Source: Lucifuga dentata
Lineage: Eukaryota; Chordata; Actinopteri; Ophidiiformes; Bythitidae
Length of the DNA: 64,000 bases
Direction of reading: 5' to 3'
Assembly: GCA_014773175.1 (NCBI GenBank)
Contig: VXCM01000921.1
Coordinates: 124,001 to 188,000 of the forward strand
Shown here one piece after another: positions 15,821 to 33,742 of this stretch; position 1 is the stretch's first letter; each line of letters opens with the position of its first letter. The notes under the pieces are model-generated. The model saw only the letters and a program-made list of their open reading frames with translations, was not told the origin of the DNA and searched no databases. The position numbers and the translations under genes are program-made.

Positions 15821-18800
15821 TCAGATTCGTATGTGAAAGGTACTAGAATAATAAAAGAGAGAATGTGAGAGGTCATTGCACTGAAACAGTAACATGTAGA
15901 CTGATGCAATTCTACTGTCCTCACATTTATGAGTATACACATATACTGATACATAAATCAGCATATGTGTCATCAGATGTCATAATTCCACAACTTTGCA
16001 TATAAATTAATGGGCACAGTGGTGGCTCAGGATCAGTGTGACGGAAAAAAAGTGTCAATAAATAATGAAGATGAATTGTAAATAGACAGACTACTGTGCT
16101 GTAGTAAAATAATGGTCACAATGCATATACACGATTGCCCATTTTTAAACCATCACAGCTTTTTACATTGAATGAAGCATGCACAAAAACTGATAAAAAT
16201 GACAAGAATTAAGTAATGAAGTGATACGAATGACTTGTGTAATTGCAATATTAAAACATTATTTGTTTTAGCTTGATCAATTTTATTATGTACCTTAAAA
16301 AGTCAGGAGCCCTAGTTATCATATTTTCAAAGTCAGCAAAGGAGAGTTTGTGGTCTCCATCTAAATCTGCCTCCTCAATGGTCTTCTCACACACCAGCTC
16401 AATTTCTTCAGGGGTCAAATCCTCCTTTGTTAGCTTATTTAGAGTCTTTTCCAGGTCCTCCTTACACAGGAAATTGTCCACGTTGTAGTCTGTGGACAAC
16501 AGAAATGAAGCACGAAAGTCATCATTCTCAATACAGTGTAGGGAGTTCTGAAACACTTGTATGGGAAATTTCTTTACCATATATTTTGAAGGCATATATG
16601 GCCTTCAGTTCTCTCGGAGCCATTTCACTGAGGACTGAGAACATGTCCACAAATTCATTAAAGCTGAGATTCCCCATTCCGTCCTCTGAGAAAGACTCAA
16701 CTATCCTGCTACGGAATGGGTTTTCCTGAAGACAAAGTGGATAACAACAGTAATAAAAGGAAATTTTACAAATATTAATGTAAAAGATTCATTGCAATAA
16801 GGAAAACAAACGTACTGTATGAAAAAAACACACTGAATGAACTATGATAGGTTCATAACCATTTGTTGTCACGTCTGCATATAAGCTGTGAAAGCATGAG
16901 GCATATTCTGCTGACCATAGAAATCAATAGAAAAAGTACTGACTCTAACAGTTTGCTGGCATGATGAAGCCAATATTTTCTCCTCCATTTCTCGCCAATA
17001 AGTTGTAACGACTTTTATATGCTGTGTGATTAGCTGATTCAACAAAACCCATAATGGCCACAGACTGCAGGAGAGGCTATCAGAAAAGATCTTTGGAATT
17101 TCACCAACCATCCATGCCATGTTCATCTGGAGCCAGGTAAATACCCCACGACACACACATTCACACAAGACCTCAGCAAGATTGCCCTGGGTTTAGGACT
17201 GTAAAAGAATTTAGCAGACTGTGTTATGCCTGGGCTTCATAAATTCTGCCTTATATGATCTCCATCTTCCTCTTCCTGCATCACAGGGCCTCTAATCACA
17301 TGACAGTTTAACAGACAAGGACCAATTATGCTCACATGAAGGGCACATTATGTGTCATAAACTCATATCCTCTGGTGCATAAGGACTCATATAAAATAGT
17401 GTGGTAATTCTGGGTATAATATGTGGAAAGAAAACGATAAATGTATCTGTAATGTAGTGCAATATACCATTTCTTGAATTTTCAAATGTCAGGTTCTTAA
17501 AAAAGGAAGGAATACATTGCAGGATACAGAGTGAGCTTTTCATGACATATTAACTTTCATAAGCTCTGTGGTGTGTTGTACATACACATTAGTGATGATG
17601 ACAGTTAAAAATCAATTCTGTCCTCTGAGAAACAGCACTTATTGTTCTGGGCTGTGGATGCCACATTTGGTTTAAGGTGTCCTCTTACATTAGCACTTTC
17701 CAAAACAAGAAAACAATACATGAGCATAAGAACTGGATAAAAAAGAGACGGATCCATATTTTCTATGTTTATAAATGAGACCTGTCCTATATTTGGGGTG
17801 TTGAGCAAAAGAATTGGTTTTACCTTTAACTCTGGCATGTTGACTATCAAGGCTAAAGGCACTTTACAGTCAGGGTCATTGGTGTAGTCCATAGGTACAA
17901 GATGTGGAGCCAGTTCATGATATCTGCCATGCAACCTGGAAAAAAAAAATCCTTTGTGTATAATCATGTTTCTTTTTATACTTCTGGCTAGAAAAGAAAC
18001 AATGCAGAAGATAACTCCTTGCACAAAGATGTGATTTTCCTGTGAACCTAGAGGAAAGACGTTTTGAAAAGTTTTGTCTCAGTTATCATTGAGACTGTAT
18101 GTGCACATGAAGTCAGGGCTAATTTACAGCATTCTTGCACTCTGTCCTTTTAATAATCCTGTGGTATTTTAGTTACTACAGGCAGTGTCATCCATCAGCT
18201 GCATGCGACATTGGTCTTAGAGGACAAGCACACTGCAACTAAATTAGATAAACCTGCCACATGATGATGGAGCTTCGCTGCTACACTGTGCAACACGAAT
18301 GAGTAAACCTGCTGTTTCTAATGTGCAACCACCCTTGAAAGTGTTTGGATTATGACATCTCTGATACTTTTTGCTCTTAATCCAATAAATCCAAATGCAA
18401 CAGTTAAATGAACGCAACTTTCATTTATGGCTCTGGGTGGGCCTAGTTACTTTCCTAATTTAATAGACATTTGAAGAAACAAAGACAATAAAATATGATC
18501 TGTCAAATTGCAAAATAAGCAGCAGGACAATTAGTGGCCTTATAATGATCTGATTCTTTAATTCATAACTGTGTCTTAATACAGTGTTTGCAGCTGGGAA
18601 AAAGGAGTGATTTATGAAGGTCATAAAGTTTTGAACCCATTACACTCACTGCTGATTGTTAATTTTGTTTCCAGTCCACTGCTAGCCTTAGAATCAAAGT
18701 CAGTTCAATATCACTAAGGAGGAACAAGTCCACAGATACTGACTATATGTTAAAAAGTGAAAGAGCAGAAAAATCACAGATGGTGTTAGGAAGAAGCTGA

Positions 18801-21800
18801 CTTGGAAGAGTTGTTGTGGTAATCAGATATCATCATTAAAACATAAAGAGTGATCTACCAATCAAGTTGCAGCAGTAAATAAGCTGCTGAGAATTATACT
18901 ATCATTCAAATGAACAACGGCAAAGCATGATGCATTCAGTCCAATCCAATCCAAATAATATAATAATTATAGATTTGCTATAGCTGTAGTTTTGTGTAGG
19001 TGACAAAATTGCAACCTGAAACAAATTTTCCCAACATTGCTTTTGACACATAAAATGTAAGACCAAACAAATTTGTTGTGTGATGTTAATGCAGCCATTC
19101 AATCTCCTAAAACTGGCAATGAATGACAAGCGATACCAAAGCTTGAGTATAACTGGACAATTCAGTTACAAAGGAAAGCAAGCAACTAGTTAATGCTCGT
19201 CATCTAAGAAATCCACAGTGACAGGGAGAGAAAAATGATGCTACCCAATGACTTATGAGAGGGGGAACACTCATCAAGTGTAGATTTTATTTTTGAAGTG
19301 TTAATATTGCACATTCACAGACAGATGAAATTTGACACTTGATGATATGGTACTGAAAACAATGCTGAAGTGCTGAAGTCAAAAGGTCAGCATGGCTTTC
19401 TCAAAGGTTTAGGTAACAATGTGCTGCAACAGGACAGAACCTGATCTTCTTTGTCAAACCCCTGAAATATTGCACTTGTGGTACAGCTTGTTCTTATTTG
19501 CAGGACTGAGTGATTTCTTTGGGAGGAATGTTGAGGTCATTAATGAGCTGCACAAGATGATCAGTCAGGATATCCATAAGGATATCCGTCAGTAATGTTT
19601 TGAAAGCTAAATTCTCTGATCCAGGGCAACATAGTGGCTTAGTGGTTAGCACTCACAGCAAGAAGGTCCAATATAGATTAAGTGGGTATGGATGATGGAT
19701 GGATGGATGGAATTCTCTGACCCTGTAAAGAACACTTCCATCTTCCTGACTCTTGTCACAACAAAAACCTTTGATTTATAATATATGACACTTCATCAGT
19801 CCAGAGTGTTATTAACACTCAGAGGTGATTTAGGACAGTAAAATCATTATTCTGACTTAAATACTGAAGTTGTTCGTAAAATCTTTATGCATCGTATCTC
19901 TGACCTCTGAAAGAGAAGCTTCATGTAACATATCACTGTCCTCTGGAAGTTCTTGCTTTCTTGCTGTTTCTTTTGTTCTTTTTGTAAGTCTGTTGAGAAA
20001 ATGCTCTTTTGTTTATTTCACAATAAGCCACAGTACCACTGCAGGAAGGAAACGATATCTGTCAGCGTGGCCAATAACAGTACATAAACAGAGCAAGGTA
20101 TACTGCCCCAGATTCCTATGCATCTGGGGAGGTATTACACAATATCAAATTGATTGCACGGGTGAAAATGTTTCATTAGCAATCCGCCTTTAAGAACAGG
20201 CAGTGAAACATGGTTTACAGATTATCTATAGAACAATGTATATTTCTCTGTGACCAATATTCAGCTTCCACTTACCGAAGGATTTCTTTACGGGTGAAAA
20301 AAGTACAGTCCTGCAATGAGAGAAAAATAATAAGTCAAAACATTCATATTAGAAGAACTGTGGTTAAATCAAAGGATGCCAGAATGACAAACTGTTAAAC
20401 AGTATAATCACTGTATGTATTTAATGAGTCTTAGGACTCACTTCTTAGATTTATCAGATATATATGTGCAATGAATGACTGTTGTATGTTTATATATTGT
20501 CTGTTTATGTATTATGAGCACACTGAGACAAATCCCTATCAAATGTAAGTTGACTTGTACACGTTCAACAGATGCTTAAACTCTCAGCGCCACATTGATC
20601 AGTCATATAAAATATCATTCAAGGCCTTCTGTGAGTGTAAACGCAAGCTGAAGTCTCCAGTTTCTCTTACAGAAAGTAATAATGCAATGTCTGACTGTTG
20701 TCACCTGGGAATGCTGAGGCAGGGGAACATGATCTGGTGTTGCCAGTAGCTGTCTACACAAAAGCGCACATGTGTTGGTGCATGTATTATCCAGCAGCCC
20801 TGCTGCAGACAAGTTAAATTTCTTTTGTATCCATAGCGAGTGAGTCATGCTCTGAGTGCCAGAAGCTGAACACAGTGTAATGAACCAAAATGTATTTCTT
20901 CTGTTCATTTTCTATTCCCTTTACATAAAAACATAATAGCTGCTGGAGATATTTTGATGATATGAAGCTTTAAAATGTATACACTTTAGCTAATGAGCAC
21001 TTAATATTCATTACATTATTGTCTTGTGTTTTATAAAACCACATTACTCAGTTTGGAGCTGTTGACAGATTGGGGGAAACAGTTATTTATGTTAATGTTT
21101 GATTTAACTTTTTACAGTGTATAGTATGATGACAAGTCAAAAACTGCAAGATCTTCAGCAAAGAGTTGTTTGTGCAGTCACATGTACAGTTTGTTATTCC
21201 TGTGTCTGGTACATGGGATGGGAACTGCGTGATGAAGGGACAAAACTGCTACTCAAAACTTTAAAAAAAAAAACTTAACTCAAAACTACTCGATAGGAAT
21301 AAGATGATTTTTGATTACAGTTTGGTCTAAACACTGTTCTATTATATTAAAACTGAGCTTTTTTTTTGGTACCTGAATAGGTCTATGTGCAGGATATAAA
21401 CCAATCGTTACTTAACTCAGTACAGGACAGATTTATTTTCAATGACCTCTTCCAGTCTGGAAGAGTAATTTGTTGTCTAGTGTTGTATCTAAATGAAATA
21501 TGAAATCTTCAACATCTGATCACAAAATTCTTCAAATTACTACAGCAAACAGAAAACAGCATAATTCTGATAAGAGCTGGAAAAACATAAGAAATGGAAG
21601 CTCTTGAGAACTAAGCTGACTCCTCAGAGTAGAGTTTCACAGTGTGGTATCACCCTGGCTGGGCATCAATTATTAAGTCACACCTTATCACATGATAAAC
21701 CTGTGCAGATGAAGATGGTGTTTCTTCACAGGAGAACCTGGTCTATTATTACAGGGAACAAAGGGTCAGGTCTTCTCATGGTGACACAAAGAACACAAGA

Positions 21801-22394
21801 TCCTCCAGTTTGCATTGTAATCAAAACCTTCACTATTCTCAGCTATCCAGTCAGGATAAAGTCAAAATAATTAGAACAGAAAACACTTTAGGAATTATTA
21901 TTACACAACATTAAAACAGGACAAGTGTTTACTCTATAAGACCAATAAGAGTATTACTTTTTTGTTTCAGCCACAAAGTGTTCAGCAGGTTTTATTTTTA
22001 CCCATTTTATAATAGCCAAGACATCTGAAGGACTCAGACAGGAATGACTAGGACAGTATGACAGAAAAAACATCATAACAAATGGGAAATGTTTTTAATC
22101 CCAGTATTTAATTCTTATAACTTCAGACTTAAACCTAACACTGACAGTGATTTAAAACGAGCCTTCTGGTCACATTGTTGGTTATTTATCCTGTTTGAGT
22201 TTTTTGTACTCAATGTAGTACATATCAAGAAAATCCTAGTCTAATAACAGCACATTCTTAGTTTGTCTGTTATTAAAGATTAATTTAGCCTATTATCAGT
22301 TTTCTTCAGTCTCCAAGGCAAGCAGATAGATGTGCATGCTTACCTGGTAGGCATCAAGTTGCTCGTCGGTAAATATGGTTTGTTTATTACCCAT
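15821..22394 (-). CDS. cib2: Calcium and integrin-binding family member 2
   Basis: EF-hand calcium sensor that binds integrin tails; in vertebrates it is part of the hair-cell mechanotransduction machinery. Minus-strand exons: 22394-22344, 20310-20276, 17935-17824, 16725-16578, 16489-16294, 15842-15821. Phases close to give 187 aa, the family's usual length. The N-terminus [17 protein letters not shown] keeps the MGNK myristoylation signal. Two canonical EF loops are visible: [12 protein letters not shown] and [12 protein letters not shown]. The C-terminus is DFLSTFHIRI, as in mammals. The last exon is only 22 nt. Its start lies about 930 bp from the divergent lrrc61 start. On human 15q25 CIB2 also lies between SH2D7 and IDH3A. 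Confidence 0.96.
19621..19711 (+). repeat. Dispersed repeat fragment with GGAT microsatellite tail
   Basis: The block cttagtggttagcactcaca ... gcaagaaggtcc resembles a common fish repeat, here internally deleted. It ends in tandem ggat/gatg units at 19690-19710. It lies in a cib2 intron. Confidence 0.4.
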
Positions 22395-23324
22395 CTTAAC
22401 CGAGTAATTGGTCGGTTGTACACATTTACATTGAAAGTCCGATGTCTTTTCTCAAATAAAAGCATTTGCGCGGAGTGCACGTCTCCGCACACAGTGTGTC
22501 GACCCTGTAAATCCTCAAAAGATGCGGTTGCAGCCTTAGTAAGAGTTGTCCTCCATCACTGTGGAACTTGGAAGATGCTGGAATTCAGACAGGATCAGGT
22601 AAAGTGGAGCACAGTGGTGAGGCGTGTCAGGCTGTGTGTTCTCAGCGGATTCCGGTGCAAGGTGATCCGTTTGAGTCGCAGCAGCAGGGTCAACGCGAAC
22701 CAATGAGACAGCAGGCAAATAAATAAATAAATACATAAATAAAGTTTATTAGCTACTACACTCTAATGCAAATTTTTGAAGCTTATAATATTTATATAGT
22801 CACATATGCTAACGTCGTGGTAATTTTAGTGAACTGGAATATTAAACATACAGTACAGTGTCTCTCAGTATAATGCCATGATATGACTGCGTTATATTGA
22901 GAAGTAATATCTCCATAAAGCCTGTGTGAGGGGATGGATAAACTATTAAAAACGCCTTTCAATATATCTAATGCAATACAGTACAAATTGGGGTGTCTGG
23001 GTAGGAAAACATTTTTCATCAAATTATTATCAAATGACAAAATCCCACAGTTAAACTGAAGCTAAAACTGACAGGTGGGGAAAAAAGAAAAATACAAACT
23101 ACAAAACTTTTTACTAAGCCGTCTCTCTAGCGCCGCCTAGCGCGTTTTACTGCCTCCTGTGCTTTTCATGTTCGTGTCTTACACCTGCCGCACAGCAGTA
23201 CTCTGTCCTCACTGGAGGACAGATGATAATTTCACATTTTCAACAAATAATCACCATTGCCCTTGGTAAAGCATTGCCTTTGATTTTACGCTAGGTCGCT
23301 TCTAGTTTAACAAAGTTGCTAACG
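22395..23324. promoter_or_regulatory. Divergent promoter region between cib2 and lrrc61
   Basis: A 930 bp interval separates the cib2 start (minus) from the lrrc61 start (plus). GC-richer stretches lie next to each start (22440-22700 and 23125-23210). An AAAT microsatellite at 22718-22742 separates them. No TATA box is evident. Confidence 0.5.
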
Positions 23325-26300
23325 ATGGACTCTAAGCGAGATAAAGACCAAGGTAAGTTGTGATGGATAGCTTGTTGCTATCGCCGCGCTAGCTAGCTGT
23401 GACTTGTGCTAAGCTGTAGATAGCAACGTATCGTTGTCAGTATCGAGGTGAACAAGAACAATCACCATCCCATTAACTAACTTTCTCTCTGTCACCACAC
23501 TGATCCATCCTCATCAAATCATACAGTACTTACTTCACGACGTCCATAGCTTAGGAACAGGTAGCTAACAACATATCTGGTACCTTATCTGGCTAAGCTA
23601 AATATTAACATTACCTTCACCCGTGGTTGGACAGGTGTATGGTGAACCATCAGTCAAATATACCAAGTTATCTCATCCATGGATGTATTTCATATTTTGT
23701 AGTGGTTTATAGTGTCAACTAGTCTCTATAAATTAAATAAAAAGATAATAAAATCTCAGCTGATGTTAAATCTGAAAATATATCAGGATGATATGCACAA
23801 TAAACAGATCTGAGCATCATTATTTGTGGTTGATCTGGTGAGTTTTTTCGTTCTAGTGGTGCTGTTATGCACAGGGACCAGTGTCATAGTCACGTAGTCC
23901 CATGGAGGAATGTTCATTTGTACTGATAAAACCTTTTGAAATTAAGCCAAATATAACTTAGTCCTTATATACACAAAATACTGGCAACCAAATATTACAG
24001 GAAAAGGAGAGAACAGCACATCAGCCTGCCTGTGACTCTTCTTCAACAGCAGGGAGAGGATGCTCTGTGTCCTCCCTGATATACAGTACCAGTCAAAAGT
24101 TTGGACACACCTTCTCTCTCAATGGTTTTCCTTTATTTTTTTTTATTTTCTACATTGTAGATTAATACTGAAGACATCCAAACTATGAAGGAACACATAT
24201 GGAATTATGTAGTAAACAAAAAAGTGTTAAACAAACCAGAATATGTTTTATATTTTAGATTCTTCAAAGTAGCCACCTTTTGCTTTGATGACAGCTTTGC
24301 ACACTCTTGGCATTCTCTCTATCAGCCTCATGAGGTAGTCACCTGGAATGGTTTTCCAACAGTCTTGAAGGAGTTCCCAGAGGTGCTGAGCACTTGTTGG
24401 CTGCTTTGCCTTCACTCTGCGGTCCAACTCATCCCAAACCATCTCAATTGGGTTTAGGTCAGGTGATTGTGGAGGCCAGGTCATCTGACGCAGCACTCCA
24501 TCACTCTCTTTCTTGGTCAAGTAGCCCTTACATAGCCTGGAGGTGTGTTTGGGGTCATTGTCCTGTTGAAAAACAAATGATGGTCCCACTAAGCGCAAAC
24601 CAGATGGGATGGCATGTCGCTGCAGAATGCTGTGGTAGCCATGCTGGTTAAGTGTGCCTTGGATTTTGAATAAATCACCAACAGTGTCACCAGCAAAGCA
24701 CCCCCATACCATCACACCTCCTCCTCCATGCTTCACGGTGGGAACCACACATGTAGAAACCATCCGCTCGCCTTTTCTGCATCTCACAAAGACATGGCGG
24801 GTGGAACCAAAAATCTCAAATTTGGACTCATCAGACCAAAGGACAGATTTCCACTGGTCTAATGTCCATTGCTTGTGTTTCTTGGCCCATGCAATTCTCT
24901 TCTTCTTGTTGTTCTTCCTCAGAAGTGGCTTCTTTGCAGCAATTCGACCATGAAGGCCTGATTCACGCAGTCTCCTCTGAACAGTTGAACTTGAGATGTG
25001 TCTGCTACTTGAACTCTGTGAAGCATTTATGTGGGCTCTAATCTGAGGTGCTGTTAATTTGCGGTTTCTGAGGCTGGTAACTCTGATGAACTTATCCTCT
25101 GCAGCAGAGGTAACTCTTGGTCTTCCTTTCCTGGGGCGGTCCTCATGAGAGCCAGTTTCATCATAGCGTTTGATGGTCTTTGCGACTGCACTTGAGGATA
25201 CATTCAAAGTTCTTGAAATTTTCCGGATTGACTGACCTTCATGTCTTAAAGTAATGATGGACTGTCGTTTCTCTTTACTGAGTTGAGTGGTTCTTGCCAT
25301 AATATGGATTAGAACAGTAGTCTTATAGGGCTATTCATTGTATAGACCTTTGTACCAACCCTACCTCTGTACAACACAACTGATGGTCTCAAACACATTA
25401 AGAAGGCAAGAAATTCCAGAAATTGACTCTTGACAAGGCACACCTGTTAATTGAAAACCATTCCAGGTGACTACCTCATGAGGCTGATAGAGAGAATGCC
25501 AAGAGTGTGCAAAGCTGTCATCAAAGCAAAAGGTGGCTACTTTGAAGAATCTAAAATATAAAACATATTCTGGTTTGTTTAACACTTTTTGTTTACTACA
25601 TAATTCCATATGTGTTCCTTCATAGTTTGGATGTCTTCAGTATTAATCTACAATGTAGAAAATAAAAACAAATAAAGGAAAACCATTGAATGAGAAGGTG
25701 TGTCCAAACTTTTGACTGGTACTGTATGTATGTGTGTGTGTGTACTCTTTAGAGATTATTGCGTGGTTTGTCTGTTTGTTTCTCCATAAACAGTACAGAC
25801 AACAACCCCTCCAGAATCCAGCTTTTAGTGCAGTAATGAGTAACAAATAAGCAGTCTGTGGCTGTGTATAAGAATAGAAATTGAAGTTGTGCCTTGCTTT
25901 GCTGCAGTCGTATTTCTCTGATTATTTCAGATGCGGAATGTGAGAAGGTTACTGCTGTGCTTCTCAAGTCACGTACAGGAGAGTTTGATTTGGAGTCAAT
26001 ATTATTTCTCAAATTAAGGGGTCTTGGTAAGACAAAATTATAATATAACAGTTTAAGTTTTCACAAAAATTTTGCTTCCAATAATTTAACTTTTTTGTTA
26101 CAGGAATACATGATCTTGGATGCACTGGAGAATGTATAAATTTGGAGAGACTGGACCTGTCTTTAAATAACATTACAAACTTGGCTCCACTTGCATCTCT
26201 TCGACTTCTGTCTGTACTCAATCTTTCTGCCAACAAGATTGCCAATTTAGGTAAGCATTCAGGAGCACATTTTATTTCCGCACTGTATACGTACTCATAT

Positions 26301-27553
26301 GAATGAATCCACTCTGAATAGAAATTGATTTTTTTTTTTTTTTTTTTTTTTAAATTTGCTTTAATAATTTCAGAGTCCCTGCGCAGTTGTGATAGTTTAC
26401 AGAACTTAAACGTGGCTGGTAATGTTATATCCAGGTATCACTGTATAATCAATGGCCAAGTGTTTACTTTAGATGAATACTGAAAGATGTGAATTTGTTG
26501 CTAATTAAAACATTAATTTGATTATTTTATTTACATAGTATACAAGCAGTCTGATTATTATTATTTTTTTATATCCTGAAATAGTCATGCAAAACACTCA
26601 TATCTCTTTTGCAATTTAACAGCATTGAGAACCTACAATGCCTTCAGTCTTTGAGAAAACTAGAAAATATACGACTTAAAGACAACACTTACAATTACAC
26701 TAATCCAGGTAATTTTCAGTGATGTTATTTGAAATTAAGGATGTTGATGGAAAGTTAATTTCAATATGTTAAATTACAATGACCTTCTCTGTTTCAGTGT
26801 GTAGAAACACATCATACAGAACTATAATGCTTGAAATGTTCCCCAACCTCAAGGTGCTGGATGGTAAGATATGTTTTGCATCTATTCTTATGCGTAACAT
26901 GAACACTGATTACCTTGAACATGTACATATCTCTCCGGAATTTTATCTTTTTTTTTTTATTTGTAGGTGAAAGAGTNCCTTGAACATGTACATATCTCTC
27001 CGGAATTTTATCTTTTTTTTTTTATTTGTAGGTGAAAGAGTAGTTGGACGTGGAAGTGATTTGTACCAATTATGTAAAGACATTGATGATACCATCAAAG
27101 GTACATTTGTATCTAGTTTGCTAGCGTATTATAATTGCACTAGATTAAGTTGAGCATACACAAATTTCCAGTTTTGTTTTCTTTACTATATTTTAGCTGG
27201 TTTATACAAGAATGGGCAGCTTACGGAACATCCTGATTGCAAGCCATGGGTGGAAGACAGTTACTGGGAGATAAAGAGATCAAGTAATGCCATTGTTGAA
27301 GAAGCCTACAAACAGTTCAATGGTAAGACACCATATGTTCCCCAGAGCCATATCCTTTAGTGTTAAGTCAGTAGTCAAAACCTAGCTGTGTTGTGTTTAC
27401 ACTGTAAGATCCCATGTAACCTTTCTCATATTTTCACCTTTCACAGATGTACTTCATGAATGCAAACTCCTCAACAATAGAGCAACACATGTAATTTCAC
27501 AAACTGAAAGATCCATGAGCCTGAAGAAGCAGCCAAAGCAGTATGCCATCTGA
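23325..27553 (+). CDS. lrrc61: Leucine-rich repeat-containing protein 61
   Basis: A small cytoplasmic LRR protein of unknown function. Exons: 23325-23352, 25931-26026, 26104-26250, 26374-26434, 26623-26708, 26798-26863, 27032-27100, 27197-27322, 27447-27553 (261 aa, phases close). The order matches LRRC61: TGEFDLESILFLKLRGLG, then LRRs (LERLDLSLNNI, LSVLNLSANKI, LQNLNVAGNVI, LENIRLKDN), an LRR-cap region FPNLKVLDGERVVGRGSDLY, and the C-terminal part PWVEDSYWE ... EEAYKQFNDVLHEC. Length agrees with the human protein (about 259 aa from memory). Exon 7 is preceded by an exact duplicate of its acceptor and first 10 bases across an N, which is probably an assembly artefact. Intron 1 carries a full Tc1-like element in antisense. 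In human this gene lies on another chromosome. Confidence 0.92.
24084..25724 (-). mobile_element. Full-length Tc1-like transposon (DD38E spacing)
   Basis: A 1641 bp element flanked by TA on both sides. The termini are CAGTACCAGTCAAAAGTTTG and its complement. The terminal inverted repeats are unusually long (24084-24357 and 25452-25724, about 273 bp) and nearly identical, which suggests a recent insertion. It carries one intact transposase frame on the minus strand and lies in lrrc61 intron 1. Confidence 0.96.
24248..25300 (-). CDS. Tc1-like transposase, intact
   Basis: A DDE/D transposase of 350 aa that cuts and reinserts the surrounding element. The N-terminal paired-like helix-turn-helix region begins MARTTQLSKEKRQSIITL and contains the GRPR motif (RKGRPRVTSAAEDK). 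Catalytic positions are WSDESKFEIF (first D), FQQDNDPKHT (second D) and NPIEMVWDEL (E). I count 38 residues between the second D and the E, rather than the 34 usual in Tc1, which fits the DD38E ('Intruder') group. The frame has no stop or frameshift. The last 37 codons lie inside the left inverted repeat, so a second copy of the C-terminal coding stretch occurs in the right repeat at 25467-25560. Confidence 0.95.
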   Translation of the reverse strand: MARTTQLSKEKRQSIITLRHEGQSIRKISRTLNVSSSAVAKTIKRYDETGSHEDRPRKGRPRVTSAAEDKFIRVTSLRNRKLTAPQIRAHINASQSSSSRHISSSTVQRRLRESGLHGRIAAKKPLLRKNNKKKRIAWAKKHKQWTLDQWKSVLWSDESKFEIFGSTRHVFVRCRKGERMVSTCVVPTVKHGGGGVMVWGCFAGDTVGDLFKIQGTLNQHGYHSILQRHAIPSGLRLVGPSFVFQQDNDPKHTSRLCKGYLTKKESDGVLRQMTWPPQSPDLNPIEMVWDELDRRVKAKQPTSAQHLWELLQDCWKTIPGDYLMRLIERMPRVCKAVIKAKGGYFEESKI

Positions 27554-28386
27554 GCTGGGCTGAACACATTTGTGTGCAATGTTTCTTTATGTGATATGAT
27601 CAAATCTATATCATGCTTACACAGTATGTATTGTATGATTTTGAAATGACTGAAATTCCAAATTCCTGACTTAAGTATTATTGCCAAGCATACATGCTCT
27701 GTGTTGCAGTGAAATTATGTTGCATCCTATGCATTAGGTATTAAGAACTTTAAAACTTTATCCATGCTGACACTCAGTTTGGTTCATATATGTCTTTACT
27801 TGCACAGTGTGCATTTTAAACCTTGCTGTAGCCTGCATTTATGCTGAAAGCCATGCTGCTTAAGAATTTGTATAAGTTTTCGGTAATTAAGAGCTTTTCC
27901 TTGCTGCGTTCTGGATGTTTTGGGTGCTAATTTGTCCCATGCTGTGTGCTTTCTTAAGCTGAATTTTTGCTAAATCTGGTGGAATGATTGTTTCAGCTGT
28001 TTCTACTTGTTTTTTTAAGCATAAAGTTTATCATGTTTAAAGCTGTCTATAAAGCTGTAATGTAGTATCCTTCACGTCTTGTACTTCTATACTTTATCTC
28101 CAGCTTAATTGTTGGATAATTATTTTATTTCCAGAACTATACTGTTTGCACAAGCATAAGGAAATTCGTCATTACGTAGAAGGTTTTAGAATTATCACGT
28201 AGCTAAATCTGCTGTATTCAGGGGTTCATTAACAGAAAAGCAAAGGACAAAAACATACGTTTTTGTTAAATTGCAAATGTGCTAAATTGTGCATTCACGG
28301 TAATATCGATCTCATGTGGGGTTAAAATATTTTAAAAAATTCTATGAAAGTAACAGAACAGTGGGTGATGATACCTGTAATGCACA

Positions 28387-28392
28387 AATAAA
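28387..28392 (+). terminator. Possible poly(A) signal of lrrc61
   Basis: AATAAA about 830 bp after the lrrc61 stop. The interval between has no other gene and would be a long AT-rich 3'UTR. Closer non-canonical signals cannot be excluded. Confidence 0.4.
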
Positions 28393-28439
28393 AAAAATAT
28401 ACAAAGTTGTAAAAATTAAGTTTCCGTTTTGCAAATGAA

Positions 28440-28813
28440 ATCCAGTGTAAATACTCGACTGCCAGAAGTAGTCCGCTGGCGCCACTTGGTGATGGCATTT
28501 AGGTACTACAAGCTACTACCGGCCGGAAAAGCCAGGTACGCACCTACATTACAGCATTACTTTGTGATTAAAAAACTTTTAGCTTTCTTTTTTACATTTT
28601 CGTATTAATTAAGGCATGTTAACAATATTTTAACATTCTATGTTAGGAATTACATTTCAAAGTGGTAATTATTTAAAATGAAAGCGGAAAAAAAATTTAA
28701 TTTTCAAAATAAGATTAATGGTCAACGTTTAAGAAAGGAAAGGAAGTTGACGCAATGTAACTTTATAAAGTTATAAAATAGTTGGGAATCCTAACGAACC
28801 ATTATGTTATTTT

Positions 28814-28860
<47 letters not shown>

Positions 28861-28961
28861 GCTCTATTTTGGGGTTTAGACCCAATGGGCTATGTTTTAT
28901 TTTGAAAAGTGATGGGAAAAAAGCTTGATATCGGCTGAATCGACCTTGGGGCTAGCGCAGG
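28440..28961 (+). promoter_or_regulatory. Promoter and possible noncoding first exon of idh3a
   Basis: A GC-richer stretch at 28460-28540 includes the ETS/GABP-like core ccggccggaa, typical of promoters of mitochondrial-protein genes. A good donor (GCCAG|GTACGC, after 28535) and an acceptor-like gctagcgcag directly before the ATG (28951-28960) suggest a spliced 5'UTR. A perfect AAT microsatellite (28818-28858) lies in between. Confidence 0.45.
28818..28858. repeat. AAT trinucleotide microsatellite
   Basis: About 13 uninterrupted AAT/TAA units upstream of the idh3a start codon. Confidence 0.95.

Positions 28962-33742
<4,781 letters not shown>

Noticed and set aside
22332..22706. 124-codon plus-strand open frame overlapping cib2 exon 1
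   Set aside because: Antisense shadow of the cib2 first exon and the GC-richer promoter. No domain.
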